This document shows positions 17,339-26,817 of a stretch of 64,000 bases of DNA, piece by piece. The notes below the pieces were generated by a model, which saw only the letters and a program-made list of their open reading frames with translations, was not told where the DNA came from and did no database searches. The DNA is from Alteromonadaceae bacterium UBA2620. GTDB taxonomy: Bacteria; Pseudomonadota; Gammaproteobacteria; Enterobacterales; Alteromonadaceae. The translations under genes and the position numbers were made by a program. The stretch spans positions 1 through 64,000 of the forward strand of contig DDJQ01000148.1 in the NCBI GenBank assembly GCA_002339125.1. Reading direction: 5' to 3'. Each line of letters opens with the position of its first letter. The stretch's first letter is position 1.

Positions 17339-18643
17339 TCAGTCTTTTATGGCCTCAGGTGCCTCATCTGGTTGGCTTTGTGGTGCAGGGCCAGACAGTG
17401 CTGCTAAATGGCTGTCGCGTTGGTAGGCTCTCAGGTCGAATAAGGGCAGCATTGCCATAATGTGGTCGAAAATGTCAGCCTGTACCTTCTCGTAGGCTAC
17501 CCAGGACTTATCCCTGCAAAAGCAGTACACTTCTAAGGGCAATCCTAACTCATTAGGCGGCAACTGCCGCACCATCAGTGTCATGTCCTGATTAATCTTA
17601 GGGTGTTTGTTTAAATAAGCTTCCAGATAGGCGCGAAAAGTACCGATATTGGTTAATGCGCGGCGATTGAGTAAGTCGCCTTCATCAATGGAATTATCTT
17701 TATGGTAGCGCTGTAATTCATCAATTTTGCTTTTGATGTAATCGGCAATAAAACGAATTTTCGCTACTTTTTGCAGGCTTTTCTCGTCATACAGGCAGAT
17801 TGAATGGATATCAATATATACTGCACGCTTGATGCGTCGCCCGCCTGATTCCTGCATGCCGCGCCAGTTTTTAATCGCTTCATTGGTTAATGAGTAGGTA
17901 GGGATAGTGGAAATCGTATTATCCCAGTTTCTTACCTTAACGTTGGTTAAACCGAGCTCGATGATCTCGCCATCAACGCCGAATTTATCGACCTGTATCC
18001 AGTCACCATTAGTAAATAACCGGTTAGCGGTTATCTGGATACCAGCCACAAAACCCAGAATAGTGTCGCGGAATATCAGCAACAATACTGCGGCAATAGC
18101 CGTTAAGCCTGATAGTAGCAATAGCGGGCTGCGCTCTACAATCAGCGATACGCTGAGTAACATCAGCACAATAAACAACACCAGCTTGGCCACCTGTACA
18201 AAACCGGTAATTGAGGCCTGCGCAGCAAAAGGGGTGGAGTTATACCAGTCTTCAAATGTATTCAGCAAAGCACTGATAGACAATGCCGCTACGGTCATCA
18301 GATACAGCAGAGAGCATTTCAGCAGTACGGTATACAGCAGGCTGTCAGTAGTCAGCAGCACGTGGGTACTGGCAAATATGATCAATGCCGGTGTCAGGTG
18401 AATTAATCGCTTGAAAAAGCCGTGGCTGTGCAGCGCATTATCCCAGTGAGTTTTGCTTTTCAGGATCCAGCGGGTAACAACCGAATTCAGTGCGATTCTG
18501 CTAACTAACAGGCCGGTGATCGCCAGTACAAATATCAGTAATAACGAAAAGCTGTTATACAGCGAACCGTTTAGTACGATATCCGCATCCACCTGCCTGA
18601 GCAGCTCAACGAAGTTTTCACGAAGCGTTTCCGCTGTGACCAT
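17339..18643 (-). CDS. MscS-family mechanosensitive channel, YbdG-like
   Basis: A 434-residue membrane protein. Five or so N-terminal hydrophobic helices (about residues 25-190) are followed by the MscS pore and beta domain (LLLIFRDTILGFVAGIQITANRLFTNGDWIQV, then DGEIIELGLTNVKVRNWDN), and a cytosolic domain. The GDWIQVDKFGVDGEIIELGLTNVKVRNWDN block is the MscS_beta signature, and the layout and length match YbdG/MscM (415 residues). It would release solutes under hypo-osmotic stress. The gene starts directly after the TAA of an acyltransferase gene (zero gap), so it belongs to an operon with two lipid-modifying enzymes. Confidence 0.85.
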   Translation of the reverse strand: MVTAETLRENFVELLRQVDADIVLNGSLYNSFSLLLIFVLAITGLLVSRIALNSVVTRWILKSKTHWDNALHSHGFFKRLIHLTPALIIFASTHVLLTTDSLLYTVLLKCSLLYLMTVAALSISALLNTFEDWYNSTPFAAQASITGFVQVAKLVLFIVLMLLSVSLIVERSPLLLLSGLTAIAAVLLLIFRDTILGFVAGIQITANRLFTNGDWIQVDKFGVDGEIIELGLTNVKVRNWDNTISTIPTYSLTNEAIKNWRGMQESGGRRIKRAVYIDIHSICLYDEKSLQKVAKIRFIADYIKSKIDELQRYHKDNSIDEGDLLNRRALTNIGTFRAYLEAYLNKHPKINQDMTLMVRQLPPNELGLPLEVYCFCRDKSWVAYEKVQADIFDHIMAMLPLFDLRAYQRDSHLAALSGPAPQSQPDEAPEAIKD

Positions 18644-19540
18644 TTAGTTACCCTTTTTTAATCCAATAATGTTGCGGTCTTTGTTCTGCCACAGGGTGTT
18701 TACCCATTGCTGGAAACCGGCTTTAAACTGTTCATCGGTATAATAATCGCCAATGGCTTCGGCCGGAATGTCAACCACATTAACATCTACAACGATTCGT
18801 CGCATCTGACCACTTAACATGGCCAGCATAGGATGCTTTGGATTATCCGGATACAGTAATGAGATATCCAGAATATTGGTGAACAATTCACCCATGGTTG
18901 CCAGGGTAAAGGCAATACCACCGGCCTTTGGCGGCAGCAGGTGCTGGTATGGACTTTGTTTACTGGCATGCTTGGCCGGGGTAAATCGGGTCCCTTCCAC
19001 AAAGTTGATCACGGTAGTGGGTTTATGGCGAAACTTCTGGCAATAGCGTTTGGTGGTTTCAATATCGGCGCCCCGTTTGTGCGGGTATTTTTTCAGATAG
19101 GCTGCCGAATAGCGTTTCATAAATGGCATTTCCAGCGCCCAGGCCGCGAGGCCTACAAAGGGTAGCCAGATAAGCTCCTGTTTCAGAAAGAACTTGGGTG
19201 CCGGGATCCGAAAGGCCGAAAACTCGATGAGCAGGATAATATCCAGATAGCTCAGGTGATTGGCAACTATCAGGTACCAGTTTTCTTTACTTAGCTCACC
19301 CCGAACCCGGTAATCAAGGATGACCGGGTTAAACAGCCGGATCAGCGCTAAGCTGCATTTACCAAAACACAGCATAAAGAGGTTCATCAGCGGTGCCAGC
19401 GCTCGCTGCACTGCGGCTATGGGCAGTAAAAAGCGCAGCAAGCCAAACACAATAACCAGGCCGCCCCACAGGGCAAGGTTGGCCAGTTGTAACGGCAAAT
19501 GGATTGCAAATATCAGTGGGGCCAGGACTACTCTAAGCAT
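18644..19540 (-). CDS. YihG-like lysophospholipid acyltransferase, copy 1
   Basis: A 298-residue membrane-bound acyltransferase of the PlsC superfamily, most like enterobacterial YihG. Two N-terminal hydrophobic helices come first. The catalytic NHxSxxD motif is in VANHLSYLDIILL, and the second motif is the EGTR of NFVEGTRFTPAKH. The block LKQELIWLPFVGLAAWALEMPFMKRYS is family-specific. It would acylate a lysophospholipid (2-acyl position) at the inner membrane. Next to a close paralogue (19544-20446) and directly followed by the channel gene. Confidence 0.87.
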   Translation of the reverse strand: MLRVVLAPLIFAIHLPLQLANLALWGGLVIVFGLLRFLLPIAAVQRALAPLMNLFMLCFGKCSLALIRLFNPVILDYRVRGELSKENWYLIVANHLSYLDIILLIEFSAFRIPAPKFFLKQELIWLPFVGLAAWALEMPFMKRYSAAYLKKYPHKRGADIETTKRYCQKFRHKPTTVINFVEGTRFTPAKHASKQSPYQHLLPPKAGGIAFTLATMGELFTNILDISLLYPDNPKHPMLAMLSGQMRRIVVDVNVVDIPAEAIGDYYTDEQFKAGFQQWVNTLWQNKDRNIIGLKKGN

Positions 19541-19543
19541 TGC

Positions 19544-20446
19544 TTACACCGTCTTCCAGTTTTCCAGGCGTTGGTCTTTTGCCTGCCACTGTTGATTGAG
19601 CCATTGCTGAAAACGGGCCCGTTGTTCGGGGTTTTCAAAATAGTCCATCACCTTTATATCTTCCGGAAACAGGTCTTTCAGCGGTTTTACGTCTACGTGC
19701 AATTTTATCTTACTGACTGAACCGTTAATAAAATCCCAGAAGGATGGCGTACCGGCAGGATAAAAAATCGTGACATCAATTAAATGATGAAGCTGACCGC
19801 CCATGGCGTTTAGAACAAAAGCTATGCCTCCGGCCTTGGGTTTTAACAGGTGCTTAAAAGGCGAGACCTGACGGGTATGCTTTTCTTTAGTGAAGCGAGT
19901 GCCTTCGACAAAATTCATAATGCTGGTGGGTTTGTACTGAAATTTTTCGCAAGCCTTTTTGGTCGTTTCCATGTCTTTACCTTTTAAGTGCGGGTTTTTG
20001 GCCAGGAATGACTTGCTGTAGCGGCGCATAAAAGGAAAGTCCAGCGCCCACCAGGCCAGACCTAAAAAGGGGACCCAGATCAGTTGCTGCTTAAGGAAAA
20101 ACTTCAAAAACGGGACTTCGCGGTTAAATACTCGCTGAAGTAATAAAATATCAACCCAGGACTGGTGATTGGCAATTACCAGGTACCAGTCATTCCGGGC
20201 CAGCCCTTCCAGCCCTGAGACTTCCAGCGTAGTGCGACTGAACAGCCGTTGATTAAAGTTATTAACGCTTATCCAACCTACAGCGCAGGCATCCAGAAGA
20301 TAAGTCATAAAGGTCCGCCAGGGTTTAAGCGGAACCAAAAGCTTTAACACTGCCAGGGCTAATACCAATGGCACCCAGAACAGCGTATTGAGCCCGTAAA
20401 GTAGCGCCGACAGCGCGCCGTTAAGGCTATGTAATAGGGTTTTCAC
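19544..20446 (-). CDS. YihG-like lysophospholipid acyltransferase, copy 2
   Basis: A paralogue of the downstream copy 1 (the gap is 3 bases). It has the same motifs: NHQSWVDIL (NHxSxxD), NFVEGTRFTKEKH, and LKQQLIWVPFLGLAWWALDFPFMRRYS. I prefer GTG 20446, which gives 300 residues and aligns with copy 1; the frame stays open to ATG 20542, which adds 32 residues that do not look like a membrane start. First gene of an apparent acyltransferase-acyltransferase-channel operon. Same predicted biochemistry as copy 1; the pair may differ in acyl-chain preference. Confidence 0.82.
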   Translation of the reverse strand: MKTLLHSLNGALSALLYGLNTLFWVPLVLALAVLKLLVPLKPWRTFMTYLLDACAVGWISVNNFNQRLFSRTTLEVSGLEGLARNDWYLVIANHQSWVDILLLQRVFNREVPFLKFFLKQQLIWVPFLGLAWWALDFPFMRRYSKSFLAKNPHLKGKDMETTKKACEKFQYKPTSIMNFVEGTRFTKEKHTRQVSPFKHLLKPKAGGIAFVLNAMGGQLHHLIDVTIFYPAGTPSFWDFINGSVSKIKLHVDVKPLKDLFPEDIKVMDYFENPEQRARFQQWLNQQWQAKDQRLENWKTV

Positions 20447-20727
20447 TACAGTCGTCTTACCAGTTGTAAAATTGAGCACAGTGTAACGTAAACCGGGCTT
20501 AAAACCGATACTTAATCGAATTAAGTGGTGATAAAAGTCCATTCAACCGGCGTTTTCATTATTACTGCTAAAACACAAAATGCGTGTTAGTTAAAGGCGA
20601 ATTGATGAAGTACAACTCAAACCGAAGTCTAGCGTTTTTTAACTTTTTGTTTACGTTTTGCCGTCCTTCGATTGTGCCTGATACACCTTCAGGTATGGTG
20701 CCTTTAATTCAATTGTTGAGGCATCTG

Positions 20728-23457
20728 ATGAAACTACCCATCCACAAAAAAAGCAATATCGACCTATTGGCCAAATGCCGGTTGGCAACCTGGCTTACGC
20801 TAACGCTAACCCTTACAGCTTGTAATGAAAGCAATACAACGGTGAGTAGTAGTGATAGTAATGACTCACATACTGAGCAGGTTCTGCCGTATCAGGATAC
20901 TTCATTGCCGATGAGTCAAAGGGTCGATGATTTGGTGGGCAGAATGTCGTTGACAGAAAAAGTGGCTCAAATGTACAACGATGCACCGGCCATCGAGCGG
21001 CTGAATGTACCCGCCTACGACTATTGGAATGAGGCCCTGCATGGTGTAGCCAGGGCGGGTGAGGCAACGGTGTTTCCCCAGGCTATCGGCATGGCTGCAA
21101 TGTGGGACCGGGAGTTGTTGAATGAAATTGCTACAGTCATTTCTGATGAAGGCCGCGCTAAGCACCATGCCTTCAAGGAACGCGGGTTGAGTTATCGCTA
21201 TACCGGATTAACTTACTGGTCGCCAAATATTAATATTTTCCGCGATCCGCGCTGGGGGCGAGGCCAGGAAACTTATGGAGAGGATCCTTACCTGACCGGC
21301 GAGCTGGGCGTGGCGTTCATCAGTGGTTTACAGGGTGATGATGACACCTATTTAAAAACCGCTGCCACCGCCAAGCACTTTGCTGTGCACAACGGGCCGG
21401 AAGTCTCACGCCATTCTGATGACTATGTGGTATCAGATAAAGACCTGTTTGAAACCTACTTACCGGCTTTTGAGAAGGCGGTAGTGGATGCCGATGTCGA
21501 GGCGGTTATGTGTGCCTACAACCGGGTTAACGGCGCACCGGCCTGTGGCTCCGACCGCTTACTTAAAGATATTCTGCGCGGCAGTTATCAGTTCGATGGT
21601 CATGTGATGTCTGACTGTGGTGCCATCGCCGATTTTTACGACCCTAAAGCCCACAATGTCACGCGCTCCCCCGCTGCTGCCGCAGCCTGGGCAGTAAAAA
21701 GTGGTACTGATCTGAATTGCGGCACCGGACGCCTGAGCAGTTATGCCAACCTTACCTTTGCCGTACAAAAGGGCTTTATTGAGGAGTCGTTGATAGATCA
21801 GGCTGTAGGCCGGCTGATGATGACCCGCTTTAAACTGGGTATGTTTGACCCCGATAGCAGTGTGCCTTTTGCTGATATTCCGCTGGAGGTAGTGGGAACA
21901 GAAGAGCATCTGGCCCTTACGCAAAAAGCATCGGAACGCTCCCTGGTATTACTGAAAAACAACGGCGTGTTGCCTCTTCAGCCAGGCGTTAAAGTGGCAG
22001 TGATTGGGCCCAACGCGGATAATCAGGATGTGCTGCTGGGTAACTACAATGGTCTGCCGGTTAATCCGGTTACCGTACTTAAGGGCATCAAAAACTACAC
22101 GGGCAATGCAGCAGTGCCCTATGCTCCCGGCAGTGCCCTGATTGACGACATTTACGGCCACTGGCAAATCCTCGATGAATCAGTGTTGTTCCACCGCGAT
22201 GAATCCGGCGAATTAAGTCCCGGCGTGAAGGTGGAATACTATGCGGTCGCGCGTGAAGCTGTCACCGATTTCTCCTCATTAAGGGTGCCAGCTAAGCAAA
22301 CGGGAAGCGCAATAGCTTCTGAAATACTGAATAAATTGCAAATGCGTAACCTGCGTTCGCCGGTTAGCGGTAAGTGGCTGGATGACTTTGCTATGGTGGC
22401 GAGTGGCCAGCTGGTGCCAGAGGAGTCGGGCAGTTATCGATTTGATGGGCCGGGTGAAGTGATACTTAACGGTGAAGTGGTAACCGGCGCGGTGGAGCTT
22501 AAGGCAAACGAAAGCTACGACTTTAAGGTCAGTCATAGGGTGGTATCCAATCCGGTTAGTAACACCGCTGGTGGCCTGCGGGCAGATTGGCAGTTGCGCT
22601 GGGTGAATGAGAGCCAGGCGCTGCAGGAGCAAGCGCTTGAAAAAGCGGCCAACGCCGATGTGGTAGTAATGGCGGTGGGGATTTCTCCTCGTATTGAAGG
22701 GGAAGAAATGCCGGTTAAGCTGGAAGGCTTTAACTATGGCGATCGCACCAGTATTGCTCTGCCCGCAGAGCAACAGGCTCTGATCAAAGCGGTGGAAAAA
22801 CTCGGTAAGCCGGTGGTACTGGTTAACTTCAGTGGCAGTGCCATGGCGCTTAACTGGGAGCAGCAAAATGTTGATGCGATCATCCAGGCATTCTATCCGG
22901 GTGAAGCTACCGGTACAGCTCTGGCGCGAATTCTGTGGGGGGAAGTGAATCCTTCGGGTCGCCTGCCGGTTACCTTCTACAAGAATCTTGATGGGTTTGC
23001 GCCGCTGGACGATTATGCCATGGCGAATCGGACCTACCGCTACTTCGAAGGCGATGTCCTCTATCCTTTCGGTTATGGCCTTGGTTACAGCGCCATGCAA
23101 TATAGCAATTTACAAGCCCCTGAATCGCTGACTTCCGGTGAGGATTTAACGCTGCAGGTAGAGCTTAGCAACCTGGGGGAACAGGCTGCCAGTCAGGTTA
23201 CTCAGGTTTATGTGAGCATGCCGGATGCTCCGGTAGATACACCTAAACTAAGCCTTAAAGGCTTTACCCGTACTGAGATTGGCGCAGGTGAAGCGCAGAC
23301 GGTTTCACTTACGCTGAGTGCAGACGAGTTGGTCTATATCAACGAGCAAGGGCAAAAAGTCCCTTATACCGGTGCACTCGATGTGTACATGGGCGATGGT
23401 CAGCCAGGCTTTGGTAAGCCGGAAAAAGTTGCCCACACCCGTATTGAGTTGCAGTAG
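20728..23457 (+). CDS. GH3 beta-xylosidase/beta-glucosidase with PA14-like insert, lipoprotein
   Basis: A 909-residue GH3 enzyme. ATG 20728 follows GAGG six bases upstream and gives a lipoprotein signal (lipid-modified Cys32 in LTAC); further in-frame starts upstream lack such a site. GH3 landmarks are NIFRDPRWGRGQETYGEDPYL, the KHFAVHNGPE segment and the nucleophile Asp296 in VMSDCG. An insert of about 140 residues (around 490-640, from VKVEYYAVAREA to DWQLRWVNES) looks like a PA14-type sugar-binding domain in the C-terminal half, followed by a fibronectin III-like end. It would release xylose or glucose from oligosaccharides in the periplasm. Followed nine bases on by the GH10 gene. Confidence 0.9.
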   Translation: MKLPIHKKSNIDLLAKCRLATWLTLTLTLTACNESNTTVSSSDSNDSHTEQVLPYQDTSLPMSQRVDDLVGRMSLTEKVAQMYNDAPAIERLNVPAYDYWNEALHGVARAGEATVFPQAIGMAAMWDRELLNEIATVISDEGRAKHHAFKERGLSYRYTGLTYWSPNINIFRDPRWGRGQETYGEDPYLTGELGVAFISGLQGDDDTYLKTAATAKHFAVHNGPEVSRHSDDYVVSDKDLFETYLPAFEKAVVDADVEAVMCAYNRVNGAPACGSDRLLKDILRGSYQFDGHVMSDCGAIADFYDPKAHNVTRSPAAAAAWAVKSGTDLNCGTGRLSSYANLTFAVQKGFIEESLIDQAVGRLMMTRFKLGMFDPDSSVPFADIPLEVVGTEEHLALTQKASERSLVLLKNNGVLPLQPGVKVAVIGPNADNQDVLLGNYNGLPVNPVTVLKGIKNYTGNAAVPYAPGSALIDDIYGHWQILDESVLFHRDESGELSPGVKVEYYAVAREAVTDFSSLRVPAKQTGSAIASEILNKLQMRNLRSPVSGKWLDDFAMVASGQLVPEESGSYRFDGPGEVILNGEVVTGAVELKANESYDFKVSHRVVSNPVSNTAGGLRADWQLRWVNESQALQEQALEKAANADVVVMAVGISPRIEGEEMPVKLEGFNYGDRTSIALPAEQQALIKAVEKLGKPVVLVNFSGSAMALNWEQQNVDAIIQAFYPGEATGTALARILWGEVNPSGRLPVTFYKNLDGFAPLDDYAMANRTYRYFEGDVLYPFGYGLGYSAMQYSNLQAPESLTSGEDLTLQVELSNLGEQAASQVTQVYVSMPDAPVDTPKLSLKGFTRTEIGAGEAQTVSLTLSADELVYINEQGQKVPYTGALDVYMGDGQPGFGKPEKVAHTRIELQ

Positions 23458-23466
23458 AGGAGCCTG

Positions 23467-24588
23467 ATGATGTTGAGTCGCCTGATTGCCTCCTTAGTTC
23501 TGGCTTGTCTTCTCACTGGCTGCGCCGCTAACGCGGCCGCCGGCCTGGCCGACAAATATAACGGGCATTTTTTAATTGGCACCGCGGTAAAATCAAGCGA
23601 GCTGCGGTCAACGCTGCCGGCTATGAGTGCACCGGTTTGTCGGGAATTTAATGCTTTCACCGCCGAAAATGCGATGAAATGGCAGCATATTCAACCAGAG
23701 CCGGGTGTCTTTTCCTTTGCCATGGCCGATCAGTTAATCCGCATTGCTGAACAATGTAACGGCGAAGTGATTGGCCATACCCTGGTGTGGCACCAGCAAA
23801 CACCGGACTGGGTGTTTCAGGATGAGACGGGCAAAGCAGTAAGCCGGGAAGAACTACTTGCCCGCCTGCGCGAGCATATCTTCACTCTGGTGGGCCGCTA
23901 TAAAGGGCGAGTGACCGGTTGGGATGTCGTTAACGAAGCGCTTAATGAAGACGGCTCGCTACGCGATACTCCCTGGCGGCGCATCATCGGCGACGACTAC
24001 ATAGAATACGCCTTTAAATATGCCAGGCAGGCCGATCCCTCTGCCGAGCTGTACTACAACGATTACAATTTATACAAGCCGCAAAAAGTGGCGGGGGCCG
24101 TCCGGCTGGTTAAACAACTAGCCAGTAAGGGCATTGAAGTTGATGCCGTGGGCATGCAGGGTCACTATTCTTTGTTTTACCCAGCCCTTAGTGATGTTGA
24201 GCAAAGCATTACGGCGCTGATTAACGCCGGAACCCAGGTAGCCATTACCGAACTGGATGTTAGCGTATTACCCCTACCGGAAAATGCCCATACCGGCGCG
24301 GATATTACCCAGAGCTTTACCGCCCACCCGGTTTATGACCCCTATATTGATGGTTTACCCGAGGAGCAGCAGCAATTGCTGGCCGGCAAATATAAAGATT
24401 TGTTTGGTCTCTTTCTTAAACACGCCGGACACATTAGCCGGGTTACCTTGTGGGGCAGCACCGACGGTGATTCCTGGCGTAATAACTGGCCGATTCGGGG
24501 ACGAACCGATTATCCGCTGCTGCTGGATCGTGAGGGTAAGCCCAAAGCGGCTTATCAGGCTCTGGTTGAGCTGGTCAGGCCGGAGTAA
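23467..24588 (+). CDS. GH10 endo-1,4-beta-xylanase, lipoprotein
   Basis: A 373-residue GH10 xylanase. A lipoprotein signal (lipid-modified Cys19 in LTGC) is followed by a complete TIM-barrel. Landmarks are NAMKWQHIQPE, HTLVWHQQTPDWVF, the acid/base Glu157 in WDVVNEAL, and the nucleophile Glu262 in ITELDVS. It cuts the xylan backbone into xylo-oligosaccharides, here most likely on the cell surface or in the periplasm. No carbohydrate-binding module is present. It is co-transcribed with the GH3 gene (AGAGGAG site seven bases from ATG). The stop abuts the stop of the convergent DUF6445-like gene with no space. Confidence 0.93.
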   Translation: MMLSRLIASLVLACLLTGCAANAAAGLADKYNGHFLIGTAVKSSELRSTLPAMSAPVCREFNAFTAENAMKWQHIQPEPGVFSFAMADQLIRIAEQCNGEVIGHTLVWHQQTPDWVFQDETGKAVSREELLARLREHIFTLVGRYKGRVTGWDVVNEALNEDGSLRDTPWRRIIGDDYIEYAFKYARQADPSAELYYNDYNLYKPQKVAGAVRLVKQLASKGIEVDAVGMQGHYSLFYPALSDVEQSITALINAGTQVAITELDVSVLPLPENAHTGADITQSFTAHPVYDPYIDGLPEEQQQLLAGKYKDLFGLFLKHAGHISRVTLWGSTDGDSWRNNWPIRGRTDYPLLLDREGKPKAAYQALVELVRPE

Positions 24589-25275
24589 TTAGCGTACAAA
24601 GGCAGTAACGGTAAAGCGAGCGGTGTACGGGTTTAGGTCCGTTTTAAACTGTTTTGAAATATCCCCTGAGTGAAGCAGCGCACAGGGGTAAATTACCGCC
24701 CGGTTAAATTCACTGGGCACCTGCAATACCCGTTCAAATAATGGCGTATCACCATTTATATAGCCGCGCTCAGCAGGATAGGTTTGCAGGTGTTGCGCCA
24801 GGTTTTGTTGATAAGCGTGCAGACCTGGCCGGGTTATCGCCACCTGCGCGGTGGGTTTGTATCGGTAAAAACTGGTTCCGCCAAACGCGGGTGAACACAG
24901 GTAATGAACAATGGCGAACTCGTTGAGCAGCGGTCGGTCAAAGTGGGGAATAGATTGCTCAAGCGTTAACTCTTCAGCCGCACGGGTTACCATGGCAAAG
25001 TAGGCTTCACCATCACTCACCCTTGCAGTTACCTTTTCGCGCTGAAATGCCCGGTTTATGGTGGCGATGGCGTATTTCAGATAGCCGGGCGGTACTGGCG
25101 CCCTCAGACCCGGGTACACCGGCGATTCACCAGGTGGCTGTTGCCGGGCAACCGCGTAATCGATTAATTTTTGCGGAGCAGGCATAAAATCGTCTATCAC
25201 CAGTACCTGATGGTTACTGCCGGGTACCGGCAGCATCCTGACATTAGTCACGGTTTGCGGCACAGGTTTTAGCAA
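24589..25275 (-). CDS. DUF6445-like putative iron/2-oxoglutarate-type oxygenase
   Basis: A 228-residue protein resembling the family annotated DUF6445, often next to tryptophan-halogenase genes. It shows the facial-triad order of non-haem iron oxygenases: His111-x-Asp113 in IPHFDRP, His202 in LLHSGD, and Arg220 in PYTARFTVTAF, with FGGTSFYRYK between them. This suggests a jelly-roll Fe(II) enzyme; activity and substrate are inferred only. It overlaps the upstream halogenase gene by 32 bases, so the two are likely coupled. The start used is TTG 25275; ATG 25236 would lie after the halogenase stop and is an alternative. Confidence 0.7.
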   Translation of the reverse strand: MLKPVPQTVTNVRMLPVPGSNHQVLVIDDFMPAPQKLIDYAVARQQPPGESPVYPGLRAPVPPGYLKYAIATINRAFQREKVTARVSDGEAYFAMVTRAAEELTLEQSIPHFDRPLLNEFAIVHYLCSPAFGGTSFYRYKPTAQVAITRPGLHAYQQNLAQHLQTYPAERGYINGDTPLFERVLQVPSEFNRAVIYPCALLHSGDISKQFKTDLNPYTARFTVTAFVR

Positions 25276-26749
25276 TAAACTCGGCGTGGCCGGGCATGTA
25301 ATCCACGGATTTTCTCACCACCCTTTGGATCCCTTCCAGGCGACGGGCCAATTCCTCCTCCGGAAAAATGTCTGCCAGCGCGTGATATCCCTCGGGACGC
25401 AGGCCCTGACCGTACATCACTTCAAACCAGCTCAGGTCATTAAACAGCTCGTTATTAAAGCGGCTGATGCGGCCGTTAGCCTTAAAGTGGTCGATTTTTT
25501 CCTGCAGGGTATCGGGAATAGCCATGTGCTTACAGTAGCGCCAGAACTCCGTGTCCTCACGCTCGGTAACGTGATAGTGCAGGATCAGGAAATCGCGGAT
25601 ACGGGTAAATTCAAAATCCATCTCTGCGTTGTACTGGTCAATATCATTCTGGCACGGTTGCTGAAACGGAAAGTAACTAAAGAATTTGGAAATCGCTACC
25701 TGCACCAGATGCAGGCTGGTGGACTCCAGTGGCTCCATAAAGCCGCCGGATAAGCCGACCGCCAGACAGTTCTTATGCCAGAACTTGTTTCGTTTGCCGG
25801 TGACAAATCGAATTTGTCTCGGGTCTGCCAGCAGATCGCCTTCAATGTTTAATCGCAGGGTTTTTTCTGCTTCCTCGTCGGTCATAAATTCACTGCAATA
25901 AACGTGGCCGTTACCGACTCTGTGTTGCAACGGAATACGCCACTGCCAGCCGGCTTGCTGGGCGGCAGCCCGGGTAAATGGCCAGGGTGTTTCTGTGAGC
26001 GACGATGGTGCTGTGACGGCGCGATCGCAAGGCAGCCAGTGACGCCAGTCTTCATAACCGGTTTTAAGGGTTTGTTCGATTAGCAGAGCGCGAAAGCCGG
26101 AGCAGTCGATAAAGAAGTCTGCGCCATGTTCGCTGCCGTTTTCTAAAATTAACGACTGTATAGCGCCGTCCGGGTGCTGACGGACTTCAGTGACTTTACC
26201 TTCTGTACGCTGCACGCCATGGCTTTCGGCCACCTCACGCAAAAATTTAGCGTACAGGCCAGCATCGAAGTGAAATGCATAGGCGATGTTTGACAGGGGC
26301 GAGTTGCCCGCCTCAAACGGTCGCATAAAACGCTTTTCATTGCAGGCTAACGACGACAGGGTATATTCATCCAGCGGCGCGGCTTTACCTTGCTGGCGCA
26401 TTTTGAGCCAGTATTGATAAAAGTGCACACCCTCCATATTCTTACCCACTTCACCAAACGCATGGTAATAGCTGTGGCCAGGCTTGCGCCAGTTTTGAAA
26501 CTGGATCCCCAGTTTAAAGGTGCCCTGGGTACGTTTTATAAAGGTATCTTCATCCAGTCCGATTAAGTCGTTGAACAACTGGATTTGCGGGATGGTGGCT
26601 TCACCAACGCCCACAGTACCGATCTCTTCTGATTCAATAACCTGAATGTCACAGGGGTGTTTACTTAAAATTTTGCCTAGTGCGGCAGCCGTCATCCAGC
26701 CAGCGGAACCGCCACCCAGAATGATGATTTTTTTTAATTGTGTTTGCAT
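25244..26749 (-). CDS. Tryptophan-halogenase-like flavoprotein (receptor-module type), copy 1
   Basis: A 501-residue FAD-dependent halogenase family protein. The FAD motif is GGGSAGWM near residue 12. The catalytic lysine of PrnA (Lys79) has its match at Lys79 in GTFKLGIQF, and the catalytic glutamate in the EPLESTS segment is Glu342. The family motif GWxWxIP is present as AGWQWRIPL. All chemistry-linked residues seen are present, so an active enzyme is plausible, but substrates of the receptor-linked branch are mostly unknown. It is encoded after a TonB-dependent receptor gene, with a hairpin between, and overlaps the DUF6445-like gene. It is closer to the third copy (56999-58552) than to the second. 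Confidence 0.88.
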   Translation of the reverse strand: MQTQLKKIIILGGGSAGWMTAAALGKILSKHPCDIQVIESEEIGTVGVGEATIPQIQLFNDLIGLDEDTFIKRTQGTFKLGIQFQNWRKPGHSYYHAFGEVGKNMEGVHFYQYWLKMRQQGKAAPLDEYTLSSLACNEKRFMRPFEAGNSPLSNIAYAFHFDAGLYAKFLREVAESHGVQRTEGKVTEVRQHPDGAIQSLILENGSEHGADFFIDCSGFRALLIEQTLKTGYEDWRHWLPCDRAVTAPSSLTETPWPFTRAAAQQAGWQWRIPLQHRVGNGHVYCSEFMTDEEAEKTLRLNIEGDLLADPRQIRFVTGKRNKFWHKNCLAVGLSGGFMEPLESTSLHLVQVAISKFFSYFPFQQPCQNDIDQYNAEMDFEFTRIRDFLILHYHVTEREDTEFWRYCKHMAIPDTLQEKIDHFKANGRISRFNNELFNDLSWFEVMYGQGLRPEGYHALADIFPEEELARRLEGIQRVVRKSVDYMPGHAEFIAKTCAANRD

Positions 26750-26763
26750 GTTTACCCCTGAAA

Positions 26764-26795
26764 CAAAAAAATCAGGCCCTTAGCCAGGGCCTGAT
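26764..26795 (-). terminator. Terminator between receptor and halogenase genes
   Basis: On the minus strand, stem ATCAGGCCCT/AGGGCCTGAT with a 5-base loop is followed by a run of T. It lies after the receptor stop codon and before the halogenase start, so it probably makes receptor transcript more abundant than the flavoprotein transcript. Confidence 0.82.
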
Positions 26796-26817
26796 CCATT
26801 ACGCCGTAATCGTGTTA

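Noticed and set aside
22279..23100. 273-codon open frame opposite the GH3 gene
   Set aside because: Antisense shadow of the GH3 gene; no start signal or domain.
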